Shown here: one piece after another, positions 15,577 to 24,230 of the stretch
Layout: every line of letters begins with the position of its first letter
Numbering within the stretch: position 1 is the first letter of the stretch
Assembly (NCBI GenBank): GCA_963789885.1
Contig: CAWBNB010000049.1
Span: forward strand, 124,001-188,000
Length of the DNA stretch: 64,000 nt
Direction: 5' to 3'
From: DATEDA01 sp963789885
GTDB lineage: Bacteria > Pseudomonadota > Gammaproteobacteria > Burkholderiales > SG8-39
Notes under the pieces: generated by a model
What the model was told of the DNA's origin: nothing
The model's database searches: none
Seen by the model: only the letters and a program-made list of their open reading frames with translations
Translations under genes and position numbers: made by a program

Positions 15577-17226
15577 ATGCGCATCCGCCTCTGGCTCGGC
15601 TGGGCGGCGCTCGCCGCCGCGCTCGCGCTCCTCAACTTCGCGCTCACCTTCGCCAACCTCTGGCCGACGCCCTGGATCCGGCCGCAGGCGGCGGCGTCGA
15701 TCGAGCTCGCCGTCGCGGTGCTTCTCGTCGCAGTCGCGGTGTGGCGCCGCGGGCCGCTGTCGCCGCGCGCGCTCGGGCTGCTCTCGGGAGCGTTCGTCGT
15801 CCTCGCGCTCACCCGGTACGCCGAGGTGATGGCGCGCGAGCTGTACGGCCGGCCGATCAACCTCTACTACGATCTGCCGCACGTGCCGCGCGTGGTCGCG
15901 ATGTTCGCGGAGGCGACGCCACCCTGGGTGCTCGTGGCGGCAAGCGCCGGCGTCGCGCTCGGGCTCGTCGTGCTGTTCGGCATCGGGCACTGGGCTTGGG
16001 GTCGCGTCGGGCTGGCGCTCGCCGCGCCGCGATCGCGCAACGTGCTCGCCGCTGCGGCACTCGCGGTGATCGTGGTCTATCCGTTCGTGCCGGGGTCGTT
16101 TCCCGCACCGGTCATTGCGAGCTACGCGCGCCAGGCGGTGCTCGCCGCGCACGTTCTCCGCGGCGGCGGCGCGGGCCTGCCCGAGAGCCCGCCGCTCGCC
16201 TCGGATCTCGGGCGGGTCCGCGGCGCGGACGTCTTCGTCGTCTTCCTCGAGTCGTACGGCGCGGCGACCTTCGACCGCCCCGAGCACTCGGCGCGGCTCG
16301 CGCCAAGCCGCGATGCGCTGGCCGCCGCGGCCGCGGCAACCGGACGCGCCATCGTGTCGGCGTTCGTCGAGTCGCCCACGTTCGGCGGTGCGTCGTGGCT
16401 CGCGCACGCGAGCCTGCTTTCCGGCGTCGAGGTGCGCGACGGCGACGCGTACAACACGCTCGTGACCCAGCGCCGCCGGAGCCTGGTTCGCACCTTCGCC
16501 GACCGCGGCTACCGCACCGTCGCGCTCATGCCGGGGCTCCGCCAGGACTGGCGCGAGGGCGAATGGTTCTACGGCTTCGATGCGATCTACGGCGCCGAGC
16601 GGCTCGATTACCGCGGTCCGGAGTTCGGGTGGTGGCGGATCCCGGACCAGTACGCGCTCGCGAAATTCGACCGGCTCGAGGTCGCGCCGCACCCGCGCCG
16701 GCCGCTGTTCGTGTTCTTCCCGACGATCACCAGCCACGCCCCGTTCCGGCCGGTGCCGCCGTACCAGCCCGATTGGCAGCGCCTCCTCGGACCGCGGCCC
16801 TACGACCCCGACGTCGAAGCGGCCCTGCGCGCGTACCGCGCGGAATGGAAGAACCTCGATCCGGCGTACGCCGACGCGGTGAGCTACGCGCTCGAATGGT
16901 TGGGCGGCTACCTGCGCGAGCAGCGCGGCGCGGAGTTGGTCCTCGTCGTCCTCGGCGACCACCAGCCGCCCGTCGGCGTCGCCGGCGAGCAGCCGTCGTG
17001 GGAGGTGCCGGTGCACGTGATCGCACGGCCCGGGCCGCTGCTCGATGCGCTGATGGCGGACGGATTCGTCGCGGGGCCCGCGCCGCGCCGCCCCGGCATC
17101 GGCGGAATGGTCGACCTCACGCGGCTCCTCGTGCGCGCGTTCGGCTCAAGTCCCGAGCCGGGCGTAGACGTCGCCCGAGCCCGCCGCCCGCCCGCGCAGC
17201 ACCGCCCGGATCGCATCGGGCTCTAG
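15577..17226 (+). CDS. Alkaline-phosphatase/sulfatase-superfamily integral membrane protein
   Basis: The 549-residue protein has four to five N-terminal membrane helices (residues about 5-190), then a periplasmic catalytic domain. That domain contains GADVFVVFLESYGAATFD (metal-binding start), SPTFGGASWLAHASLLSG (candidate nucleophile Thr/Ser) and VVLGDHQPPVG (Asp-His metal ligands). The layout resembles phosphoethanolamine or phosphoglycerol transferases. It starts 4 nt after YceI, with a GTG one codon before the chosen ATG. The C-terminal 27 residues overlap the convergent FkbM gene and are proline/arginine rich, so the natural end may have been slightly earlier. Confidence 0.82.
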   Translation: MRIRLWLGWAALAAALALLNFALTFANLWPTPWIRPQAAASIELAVAVLLVAVAVWRRGPLSPRALGLLSGAFVVLALTRYAEVMARELYGRPINLYYDLPHVPRVVAMFAEATPPWVLVAASAGVALGLVVLFGIGHWAWGRVGLALAAPRSRNVLAAAALAVIVVYPFVPGSFPAPVIASYARQAVLAAHVLRGGGAGLPESPPLASDLGRVRGADVFVVFLESYGAATFDRPEHSARLAPSRDALAAAAAATGRAIVSAFVESPTFGGASWLAHASLLSGVEVRDGDAYNTLVTQRRRSLVRTFADRGYRTVALMPGLRQDWREGEWFYGFDAIYGAERLDYRGPEFGWWRIPDQYALAKFDRLEVAPHPRRPLFVFFPTITSHAPFRPVPPYQPDWQRLLGPRPYDPDVEAALRAYRAEWKNLDPAYADAVSYALEWLGGYLREQRGAELVLVVLGDHQPPVGVAGEQPSWEVPVHVIARPGPLLDALMADGFVAGPAPRRPGIGGMVDLTRLLVRAFGSSPEPGVDVARARRPPAQHRPDRIGL

Positions 17227-17886
17227 CCAGCGCGGCGCGGCGAGCCGTTGCCGCTCGCCGACCGACCAGTTGTACTCGTAGCGCCCGAGCGCCGCGAGCC
17301 GGTCGACGCACGCGAGCGCGAGCTCGCGCGCCGCGGCGAGATACTCGAACGAGAGCGCCGCGACCGGCGTCGACAGTCCGGCGAGCGCTTCACCTTCCGA
17401 ACCCTCGACGTCGAGCTTGACGAAGTCCGGGCGGCCGTACGCGGCGACGAGGGCGTCGAGCGTCGTCACCGGGACGCGGGCGCCGGGCGACCACGACACG
17501 CCGCGGAACGACGGGTCCGTTCCCACCCGGCGCACCCAGTCGGCGGAGAGCGTGGTGACCGTCGGCGTGCGCTCCGACACGAGGAGCCGCGCCTCGCCCG
17601 GCGCGGCGCCGACTGCCGCCTCGAGGATCGCGACCTGCGGGTCGCGCCCGTAGAGCGCACGGAGGAGGCGCGCGAAGTCGGGCTGCGGCTCGACCGCGAC
17701 CACCCGCGCGCCCAGCCGCCGGAATGCGCGGACGCGGTTGCCCGCGTGCGCGCCGACGTCGAACGCGAGCCCGCCGGGAGCGAGGAACGGTGCATAGAGC
17801 CGCGCGAGCCGGCGGGCGCGGAAGGGGATGCCGTGGTAGAGGACGAGCGAGCGGGTGAGACCGGCGATGCGGCCGAGCTTGCCCAT
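17146..17886 (-). CDS. FkbM family methyltransferase
   Basis: The 246-residue protein contains GGLAFDVGAHAGNRVRAFRRLG (SAM-binding motif I, residues about 38-58), VVAVEPQPDFARLLRAL and the FkbM-type PDFVKLDVEGSEGEALAGL (about 155-173). FkbM enzymes O-methylate sugars or polyketides. It faces the sulfatase-like gene and overlaps it by 81 nt tail to tail. The short N-terminal leader (GKLGRIAGLTRSLVLYHGIP) is typical for the family. It may modify the same glycoconjugate as the cluster to its left; that link is positional only. Confidence 0.85.
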   Translation of the reverse strand: MGKLGRIAGLTRSLVLYHGIPFRARRLARLYAPFLAPGGLAFDVGAHAGNRVRAFRRLGARVVAVEPQPDFARLLRALYGRDPQVAILEAAVGAAPGEARLLVSERTPTVTTLSADWVRRVGTDPSFRGVSWSPGARVPVTTLDALVAAYGRPDFVKLDVEGSEGEALAGLSTPVAALSFEYLAAARELALACVDRLAALGRYEYNWSVGERQRLAAPRWLEPDAIRAVLRGRAAGSGDVYARLGT

Positions 17887-17908
17887 TGTCCGCAGCGGAA
17901 TCCCGCGC

Positions 17909-18868
17909 TCACTCCGCGCGGATGTTCGCGCCCTTGATCACCCGGGCCCAGCGCTCGCCGTCGGCGTCGATCGCCTGGGCGAGCTGGGTCGCGGACAGCC
18001 ACACCGGATCCAGCCCGATCGACGACAGCCGCTCGCGCACGGCGGGATCGGCGTAGACCTTTTCCAGCTCGTCCTGGAGGAACTGGACCACGGCGGCGGG
18101 CGTGCGTGCCGGGGCGAAGACCGCGTACCAGTTGGAGAGCACCACGCCCGGGTAGGTGGCCGACAGCGGGGCGACCCCGGGCGCGAGCGGCGACGGCTTG
18201 GTGCCGGTAACGCCGAGCGCGCGCAGCTTCCCCGCCTTAACGTGCGGCAGGCCGACCGGGATCGGGCCGCAGAACATCGAGACCTCGCCGGCTAGGGCGG
18301 CGTTCATCGCCGGAGCGGCGCCCTTGTAGGGGACATGGGTCAGGTCGATGCCGGCGCCCATCTTCACCAGCTCGCCGCACACGTGGCCGGGCGATGCGTT
18401 GCCCGCCGACGCGAAGGTGAGCGCGCCCGGACGCGCCTTCGCGGCCGCGACGAGCTCCGCGAGCGACTGGATCCCGGTCGAAGGATGCACGACCAGCATG
18501 TTCGCGCCCTCGCTTACGGCGGCCACCGGCACAAGGTCGCGCTTGGGGTCGTACGGCGGCTTGAAGAGGGCGGGCGCCATCACGATCGGCAGGTCGACCG
18601 TGAAGAGCAGGGTGTAACCGTCGGGCGCCGACTTCACCACCGCATCGACGCCGATGGTGCCGGTGGCGCCCACCCGGTTCTCCACGATGACCGCTTTGCC
18701 CCAGCGCTCGGCGAGCTTCTGCGCGTACAGCCGGGCGAGGACGTCGGCCGGCCCGCCGGCGGGGAACGGCATGACGAATCGCACCGGTTTGGACGGATAG
18801 GCGTCCTGCGCCGCAGCCGGCCACGCGAGCGCGGCCACGAGCATCCAAGGCACGAACCGCTGCAGCAT
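17909..18868 (-). CDS. Bug/TctC-type tripartite tricarboxylate transporter substrate-binding protein
   Basis: The 319-residue periplasmic protein has a signal peptide (QRFVPWMLVAALAWPAAAQ) followed by the family signature YPSKPVRFVMPFPAGGPADVLARL. Further hallmarks are VIVENRVGATGTIGVDAVVKSAPDGYTLLF and the C-terminal LSSIGLDPVWLSATQLAQ. These proteins deliver carboxylates and related ligands to TctAB membrane permeases or act as orphan sensors; no permease gene is nearby. Orphan Bug proteins are numerous in Burkholderiales. It ends 22 nt from the FkbM gene, so both may share a transcript. Confidence 0.92.
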   Translation of the reverse strand: MLQRFVPWMLVAALAWPAAAQDAYPSKPVRFVMPFPAGGPADVLARLYAQKLAERWGKAVIVENRVGATGTIGVDAVVKSAPDGYTLLFTVDLPIVMAPALFKPPYDPKRDLVPVAAVSEGANMLVVHPSTGIQSLAELVAAAKARPGALTFASAGNASPGHVCGELVKMGAGIDLTHVPYKGAAPAMNAALAGEVSMFCGPIPVGLPHVKAGKLRALGVTGTKPSPLAPGVAPLSATYPGVVLSNWYAVFAPARTPAAVVQFLQDELEKVYADPAVRERLSSIGLDPVWLSATQLAQAIDADGERWARVIKGANIRAE

Positions 18869-18980
18869 GCTGATCTCCCGGTGTCTTCTGGTCCGACGGC
18901 GGCCTTATAGCACGCAGCGCGCGGCGCCCTTAGAATCGCGGTTCCCCGACTACGTGCGTCCCGGTTCCCGGAGCTTTCCG

Positions 18981-19334
18981 ATGTCAGCCCCCACCCCAGC
19001 CAAGCCGAGAGGGAGCCGCGTCGCCTGCTCGCTGCGGTCCGCCGACGGCGCGAACGGCGTGTTCTCGGTGTATCCGGGCACCGAGCCGAAGACCCTCGCG
19101 AGCAAGGACGAGATCAAGTGGGACAAGACGCCGACCGGGCCGGTGGTGCAGGGCGTCTTCACGATCATCGGCGAAATGGGGATGACGGGGCAGGTGATCC
19201 TGCTCGACCAGGCGAAGTGGGATGCGCTGCAGAAGTCCAAGCTGATTTCGCATTTCTTCATCGCGTTGCTCTGGGGCGGCACGCCGCTCAAGATCGTCGA
19301 CGACGCGGTGATGATGTCGAAGCGGGGAACCTGA
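18981..19334 (+). CDS. Hypothetical small soluble protein
   Basis: The 117-residue product from the ATG at 18981 has no signal peptide or membrane helix. It contains a hydrophobic core segment PTGPVVQGVFTIIGEMGMTG and KLISHFFIALLWGG, so it could be a small folded domain. I do not recognise the family. Codon use and GC content match neighbours, and third-position GC is high over the full length, supporting a real gene. The frame stays open upstream to 18867 but that part overlaps the TctC promoter region. It has no close partner: the next gene is convergent. Confidence 0.55.
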   Translation: MSAPTPAKPRGSRVACSLRSADGANGVFSVYPGTEPKTLASKDEIKWDKTPTGPVVQGVFTIIGEMGMTGQVILLDQAKWDALQKSKLISHFFIALLWGGTPLKIVDDAVMMSKRGT

Positions 19335-19358
19335 ACCCGGCGCCGGAAGGCGCGCGGC

Positions 19359-19781
19359 CTAGGGTTCGTTCGGCCGCTCGGTGACGTAGACCGTGCCGGT
19401 GAAGGTCGAGACGAGCGCGCCGTCCTGGCGCGTGACGTCGATGCGATAGACGCCGAGCTTCCGGGTGCGGGAGGTCTCGACGGCGGTCGCGGTCAGCGTG
19501 TCTCCCGGCTTCACCGCAAGCTGATAGGTGATGTGCGCGTCGATCGCGGCGGCGATCACGCCGTGCGAGTTCGAGGCGAGCCCGAAAGCGGCGTCGGCGA
19601 GCGCGAACGTCACCCCGCCGTGGCAGGTGCCGTTGAAGTTGAGGTGATGCTCGCGGACCGCGAGCGACGTCACCGCCCGTCCCGGCCCGCCGGCGACGCA
19701 CTCCATTCCGAGCAAACGCATGAGCGGGTCGCGCGCGGCGAGATGCTCGATGCGGAGCGCGGCCTCGTCCTTCGCTTCCAT
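19359..19781 (-). CDS. PaaI-type acyl-CoA thioesterase (hotdog fold)
   Basis: The 140-residue protein has the hotdog thioesterase signature HHLNFNGTCHGGVTFALADAAFGLASNS (residues about 65-92), with Asn, His-Gly and Asp in the PaaI positions. PaaI enzymes hydrolyse aryl- or hydroxyacyl-CoA, rescuing stalled CoA pathways. It starts 4 nt after the stop of the aldolase gene and is last in the mutase operon. A second, different thioesterase gene lies in the same operon (22107-22523). Confidence 0.87.
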   Translation of the reverse strand: MEAKDEAALRIEHLAARDPLMRLLGMECVAGGPGRAVTSLAVREHHLNFNGTCHGGVTFALADAAFGLASNSHGVIAAAIDAHITYQLAVKPGDTLTATAVETSRTRKLGVYRIDVTRQDGALVSTFTGTVYVTERPNEP

Positions 19782-19784
19782 TCG

Positions 19785-20630
19785 CTACTCCCGGTAGGAC
19801 GGATCGACGCGGTCGAGCATCCGCAGCAGTGCCGGCCATTCCAGCATGCCGTAGCCGGTGCCCGACTTCTGCGCGTCGCGCTTGAGATGCGGGTTCGTGT
19901 CGCCTTCGTTGTCGAGCGTGATCTCGGCCCCGGAGAGCGCCGCTGCGGTGCCCTCGACCACGTCGGGCGGCGCCGTGTGCAGCGGCCGGTTGCAGCCGAG
20001 GATGTCGACCTGGATGCGGCACGCGCTCTCGAGCCAGTAGATCAGGTTGAATGCCTGAGGGATGCTCGGGCCGCACGCGAGGAGACCGTGGTTGTGCAGG
20101 ATCATCGCGTTGCGGTCACCGAGATCGCGCACCAGGCGCTCCTTCTCGCCGCGGTTGAACGCCGGGCCTTCGTAGTCGTGATACGCGAGGTGGCCGTGGA
20201 AGCGCATGGCCGTCTGGGAGAGCGGCATCAGGCCTTCCGCGAGCGCGCTCACGGCGGTCCCTGCCCGGGTGTGCGTGTGGATCACGCACACCACGTCCTC
20301 GCGCGCCTCGTGCACCGCGCTGTGGATGATGTAGCCGGCCGCGTTCACCGAGTAGTCGAGGCCGTCCGGCTTCGCGATCACGTTGCCGGCGAGATCGACC
20401 TTGATCAGGCTGGAGGCGGTGATCTCCTCGTAGAGCATCCCGTAGGCGTTGATCAGGATGTGGTGCTCCGGCCCGGGGATGCGCGCGGTGATGTGGTTGT
20501 AGACGAGGTCGGTCATGCCGTAGCGCGCGACCAGCCGGTAGCATGCGGCGAGGTCGACGCGCATGTCCCATTCGGCCGCGCTCACGCGGTCGCGCATCGA
20601 GGGGGTGCGGAGCGGCAGGATGCTAGCCAT
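19785..20630 (-). CDS. Class II aldolase/adducin family protein
   Basis: The 281-residue protein carries the zinc-site pattern of class II aldolases: YGMTDLVYNHITARIPG, VVCVIHTHTRAGTAVSAL (His-x-His), and AMILHNHGLLACG with a third His. Family members cleave or isomerise sugar phosphates or act as decarboxylases. AAGGAGG lies 5 nt before the second of two tandem ATG codons (20630), which decides the start; the first (20633) is too close. The start overlaps the end of the MeaB-nitroreductase gene by 8 nt. What it does beside an acyl-CoA mutase is not clear. Confidence 0.85.
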   Translation of the reverse strand: MASILPLRTPSMRDRVSAAEWDMRVDLAACYRLVARYGMTDLVYNHITARIPGPEHHILINAYGMLYEEITASSLIKVDLAGNVIAKPDGLDYSVNAAGYIIHSAVHEAREDVVCVIHTHTRAGTAVSALAEGLMPLSQTAMRFHGHLAYHDYEGPAFNRGEKERLVRDLGDRNAMILHNHGLLACGPSIPQAFNLIYWLESACRIQVDILGCNRPLHTAPPDVVEGTAAALSGAEITLDNEGDTNPHLKRDAQKSGTGYGMLEWPALLRMLDRVDPSYRE

Positions 20631-22110
20631 CATTGCCTCCTTCGTCGTCGAAGCCTTCGAATCGCGCAAAGCCCGACACCGGCTCGCGTTCGGTGACGAG
20701 GCGGTTCTCGATCGCGTCCGGATCGGCGTAGCCGAGCGCCATGCCGCACACGACCTGTTCGTTTCCGGGCAGGCCGAGCGCTTCCGCAACCTGCTGCGGG
20801 AACTCCATCCATGACGCCTGCGGGCAGGTATCCAGCCCGCGCGCCCGGGCGGCGATCATCACGTTCTCGAGGAACATCCCGTAGTCGAGCCAGCTGCCGG
20901 TCTCGAGCTCGCGGTCGATCGTGAAGACGAGCCCCACCGGCGCGTCGAAGAAGACATAGTTGCGCCGGTGCTGGGCGTGCGACTTCTCCTTGTCGCCGCG
21001 GCCGATGCCGAGCAGGCCGTAGAGGTCCCAGCCGATCTTGCGGCGACGGGCGAGGTAGGGGTCGAACCACTTCGTCGGGTAGTAGTCGAATTCGCGCGTC
21101 GAGGCGCCGGCATCGAACGCCGCGGCGATCGCGCGCGTGAACCGCGCCTTCGCTTCCCCGGCGAGCGCGTACACCTTCCACGGCTGGGTGTTGGTGCCGC
21201 TCGGCGCGCGGGCGGCGACGGCGAGGATCCGCTCGACGGTCGCGCGCGGCACGGCCCGCGGCAGGAACGCGCGCACCGAACGCCGCGTCGTGATCGCACG
21301 GTCGACGGCGGCGACGTCGTCGATCGTCGCCGGCGCCTGCGCGCGCAGCCGCCGCCCGCGTCCGGCGAACGCGGCGTGCGCTTCGACGGCATCGGCGAGC
21401 GCGGCGACGCCCTCGCCGGTGGTCGCAGTCGTGCGCACGACCGCGACCTCCCACGCCCCGCGGCGCCGCAGCTTGAGCATCTCGCGCAAGGCGCGCTCGG
21501 TGTCGGCCGCGAGCGGCGAATCGCCGCGGTTCACGACCAGGATGTCGGCGATCTCGAGCACGCCGGCCTTGATCGCCTGGATGTCGTCGCCGAGCCCGGG
21601 CGCGCAGACGACGATGCGCGTATCGGCGAGCTCGCGCACCTCCACCTCCGACTGGCCGGTGCCGACGGTCTCGACGACGATCGGGTCGTAGCCCGCCGCA
21701 TCGAGGACGTCGACGATCCGACCGGTCGCCCGCGACACACCGCCGAGATGCCCGCGCGAGGCGACCGACCGGATGAACACGCGGTCGTCGTCGCCATGCC
21801 TGCCCATCCGCACGCGGTCGCCGAGCACCGCACCGCCCGATACCGGACTCGACGGATCCACCGCGACCACGCCGACGCGGCGACCGCGGCGGAGGCACTC
21901 GCCGAGGAGCCGATCGATCAGCGTCGACTTGCCCACGCCCGGCGTGCCGGTGATGCCGACGACGTGCGCGCGGCCGGTGTGCTGCAACAGGGCTTCGCGC
22001 AGGGTCGCGCCCGCCGCCGACTCGCTCTCGACCGCGGTGATCGCGCGCGCGATCGAGCGCCGGTCGCCGGCCAGGATCGGCGCGACGAGCGGATGCCCGG
22101 GAGCGTTCAT
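20623..22110 (-). CDS. MeaB-type GTPase fused to a nitroreductase domain
   Basis: The 495-residue protein combines two families in one frame. Residues about 10-255 are a MeaB/ArgK GTPase with Walker A VVGITGTPGVGKSTLIDRL, the DPSSPVSGGAVLGDRVRM loop, VETVGTGQSEVEVRELADT and LVVNRGDSPLAADTERAL. Residues about 275-495 are an FMN nitroreductase: ITTRRSVRAFLPRAVPR, APSGTNTQPWKVY and CPQASWMEFPQQVAEALGLP. The normal MeaB C-terminal dimer helices are missing and replaced by the second domain. MeaB proteins load and protect B12 mutases, and the mutase subunits are encoded just upstream. The start overlaps the thioesterase stop (ATGA). Confidence 0.85.
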   Translation of the reverse strand: MNAPGHPLVAPILAGDRRSIARAITAVESESAAGATLREALLQHTGRAHVVGITGTPGVGKSTLIDRLLGECLRRGRRVGVVAVDPSSPVSGGAVLGDRVRMGRHGDDDRVFIRSVASRGHLGGVSRATGRIVDVLDAAGYDPIVVETVGTGQSEVEVRELADTRIVVCAPGLGDDIQAIKAGVLEIADILVVNRGDSPLAADTERALREMLKLRRRGAWEVAVVRTTATTGEGVAALADAVEAHAAFAGRGRRLRAQAPATIDDVAAVDRAITTRRSVRAFLPRAVPRATVERILAVAARAPSGTNTQPWKVYALAGEAKARFTRAIAAAFDAGASTREFDYYPTKWFDPYLARRRKIGWDLYGLLGIGRGDKEKSHAQHRRNYVFFDAPVGLVFTIDRELETGSWLDYGMFLENVMIAARARGLDTCPQASWMEFPQQVAEALGLPGNEQVVCGMALGYADPDAIENRLVTEREPVSGFARFEGFDDEGGNDG

Positions 22111-22523
22111 GCGAGCGCCGCGCCGAGCCGTCCGGCGACGTCCGCGGAGAAGGGCACCGCGCGCCGCGTGTCCGTATCGAGGTGCGCCGCGGTGATCGTG
22201 GTCGAGGCGACCTCCTCGCCGGTCTCGACGTCGTACATCCGGTGGGTGAAGCGGATGACCTTCGCCTTCACCTCCTCGACTTCGGAGGCGACCCGGATCA
22301 GGGCACCCGCGAGCAGCTCGCGCTTGTAGTAGGTGTGCTGCTCGAGCGCTGCCATGCCGCGGTGGTTGTCGCGGAGGAACGAGCCGGTGAGGCCGAAATT
22401 GGCGAGCAGCTGCCAGCTCGCCTCGTCGAAGCGGGCGATGTAGAACTGCACGTTCATGTGCCCGACGTGGTCGAGCTGCCACGGGTACACCGTGCCGCGC
22501 GCGGTTTCGAACTGTTTCCCCAT
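22107..22523 (-). CDS. Acyl-CoA thioesterase, 4-hydroxybenzoyl-CoA thioesterase-like
   Basis: The 138-residue hotdog protein begins near YPWQLDHVGHMNVQFYIARFDEASW, the 4HBT signature with the catalytic acid of the Asp-His-x-x-His-Met-Asn type. It then has a HTYYKRELLAGALIRVASEVEEV strand region. It is probably an acyl-CoA thioesterase limited to short or branched acyl groups. It starts 8 nt after the mutase large-subunit stop and overlaps the MeaB-fusion start by 4 nt (ATGA), so translation is coupled. It may release the mutase product or clear unwanted CoA esters. Confidence 0.85.
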   Translation of the reverse strand: MGKQFETARGTVYPWQLDHVGHMNVQFYIARFDEASWQLLANFGLTGSFLRDNHRGMAALEQHTYYKRELLAGALIRVASEVEEVKAKVIRFTHRMYDVETGEEVASTTITAAHLDTDTRRAVPFSADVAGRLGAALA

Positions 22524-22531
22524 CCGCGGAC

Positions 22532-24221
22532 TCAGACGATCGCCTGCACGTGGCCGAACCCGAGCTCGCGGCGGAGCCGGGCGCAGATCTCGCCGTGCGT
22601 GCAGCCGGCTTCCGCTGCGGCGACCACCCGCTCGAAGACGTTCGCGTTGGGCGCCTGGGCCGCGGCGGCGAGCGCGTCGAGGGCGCGCGCGACCGTGCCT
22701 TGCGAGCGGGCCGCCTTCCACGTCCTGAACGATTCGATGTGCGCGCGCATGACCGCGGGGTCGGGGCGCGCGAGCGGCCGGCGATCGCCGGCTTCCTCGT
22801 CGACCTGGTAGCGGTTCACGCCGACGATCGTCTGCTCGCCCGCGTCGACCTTCGCCTGGAACCGCCGCGCCGACTCGCCGATCATCCGCTGCACGAGACC
22901 CGACTCGACCGCGCGATACATCCCGCCCGCGTCCTCCACGATCCGCATGATGCGGAGGATCTCGGCCTCCATCTGGTCGGTGAGCCGCTCGACGTAGAAG
23001 CTGCCGCCGAGCGGGTCGATGACGTCGGTCAGGTGTGCCTCCTCGCGCAGGATGTTCTGCGTGGCGACCGCGATCCGCGCGCCGGCGTCGGTCGGCGTCG
23101 AGAGCGCCTCGTCGTAGGAGTCGGTGTGCAGCGACTGGAGCCCGCCGAAGATGCCGGCCATCGCCTGCACCGCGACGCGCGCCACGTTGTTCAGCGGCTG
23201 CTGCCGGGTGAGGTCGACGCCGGAGGTCTGGGCGTGGAACTTGAAGCGCCACGAGCGCGGATCCTTCGCGCCGAAGCGCTCGCGCGCGATCCGCGCCCAG
23301 ATGCGGCGGCCGGCGCGGAACTTCGCGATCTCCTCGAAGAACGAGATCGAGATGTCGAAGAAGAACGTGAAGCGCGGCAGGAACGAGTCGGGATCCATGC
23401 CGCGCGCGACGCAGTCGTCGGCGTTCTGGACCGCGGTCGAGAGCGTGAACGCCATCGCCTCGGCCGGCGTCGCGCCGCCCTGCTGCATGTGCTGGCCGAC
23501 GACCGACATCGGGTTCCACCGCGGGACGTGGCGGTTGCAGAACTCGATGTGGTCGGCGAGGATCCGCCGCGCCCCGGGCAGCGCGATGCGGAAGAACATG
23601 TGGTTCGCGACGTAGTGGGAGAGGTAGTCGCTCTGGTTGGACGTGCCGGCGATCGCGCGCCACGGCACGCCCCGCTTCTTCGCCGTCGCGAGCAGGAACG
23701 CGAGCAGCGTGAACGGGCTCGGGTCGTTCATCGCGCAGCTCGTCGCGGCGATGTCGACGCCTTCGAGCGCGCGGTCCATGTGCGCCGCGCTGTTCACCAC
23801 CGTGCCGCAGGTGCCGAGCAGCTCCTCGTGGACTTCGTCCATGTCGTAGCCGCGGAACACCGAGTTGCAGGGGATCAGCGAGACCGCGGTCGCGCCATGC
23901 GAGATGATGTCGAGCAGGCGCGCGTTGTAGTCGGCCGGCGTGCCGAGCCCGATCAGCTGTCGCTGAGTCCAGGTGCGGCCGCGATGCATCGTGGCGTAGA
24001 TGCCGCGGGTGTAGGGCGGCTGGCCGGGAAATCCGAGCGCCTCGTCGTAGTGCGACGACGTCCCAGTCGCGCGGCGTGTACAGCGGCTCGATCGGGATGC
24101 CGGAGCGGTTGACGACCGGGCGATCGTCACCGATCTGCGCGGCGTACTCCGCCTTCCACTCGCTCGCCCCCTTGTCGAAGGGGGTGGCCGAAGGCGGGGG
24201 GATTTCTCGGGGCTTGTTCAT
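22532..24221 (-). CDS. B12-dependent acyl-CoA mutase large subunit, divergent; one frameshift
   Basis: This is a TIM-barrel subunit of the methylmalonyl/isobutyryl-CoA mutase family without a fused B12 domain: YTRGIYATMHRGRTWTQRQ, FHAQTSGVDLTRQQPLNNVAR, QSLHTDSYDEALSTPTDAGARI. Positions that bind methylmalonyl-CoA in the Propionibacterium enzyme differ: Tyr89 is His (ATMH), Arg207 is Ala (HYVANHM), Tyr243 is Gln (GQHMQ); His244 is kept. The usual SVAFDL-THRGYD is SLIPCNSVFRGYD. The ATG at 24221 has AGGAG 6 nt upstream. One extra base near 24060 (after TPRDWD) puts the rest in another frame, from SSHYDEALGFPG to 22532. The indel may be a sequence error. Confidence 0.8.
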
Positions 24222-24230
24222 GTCTCGCTC

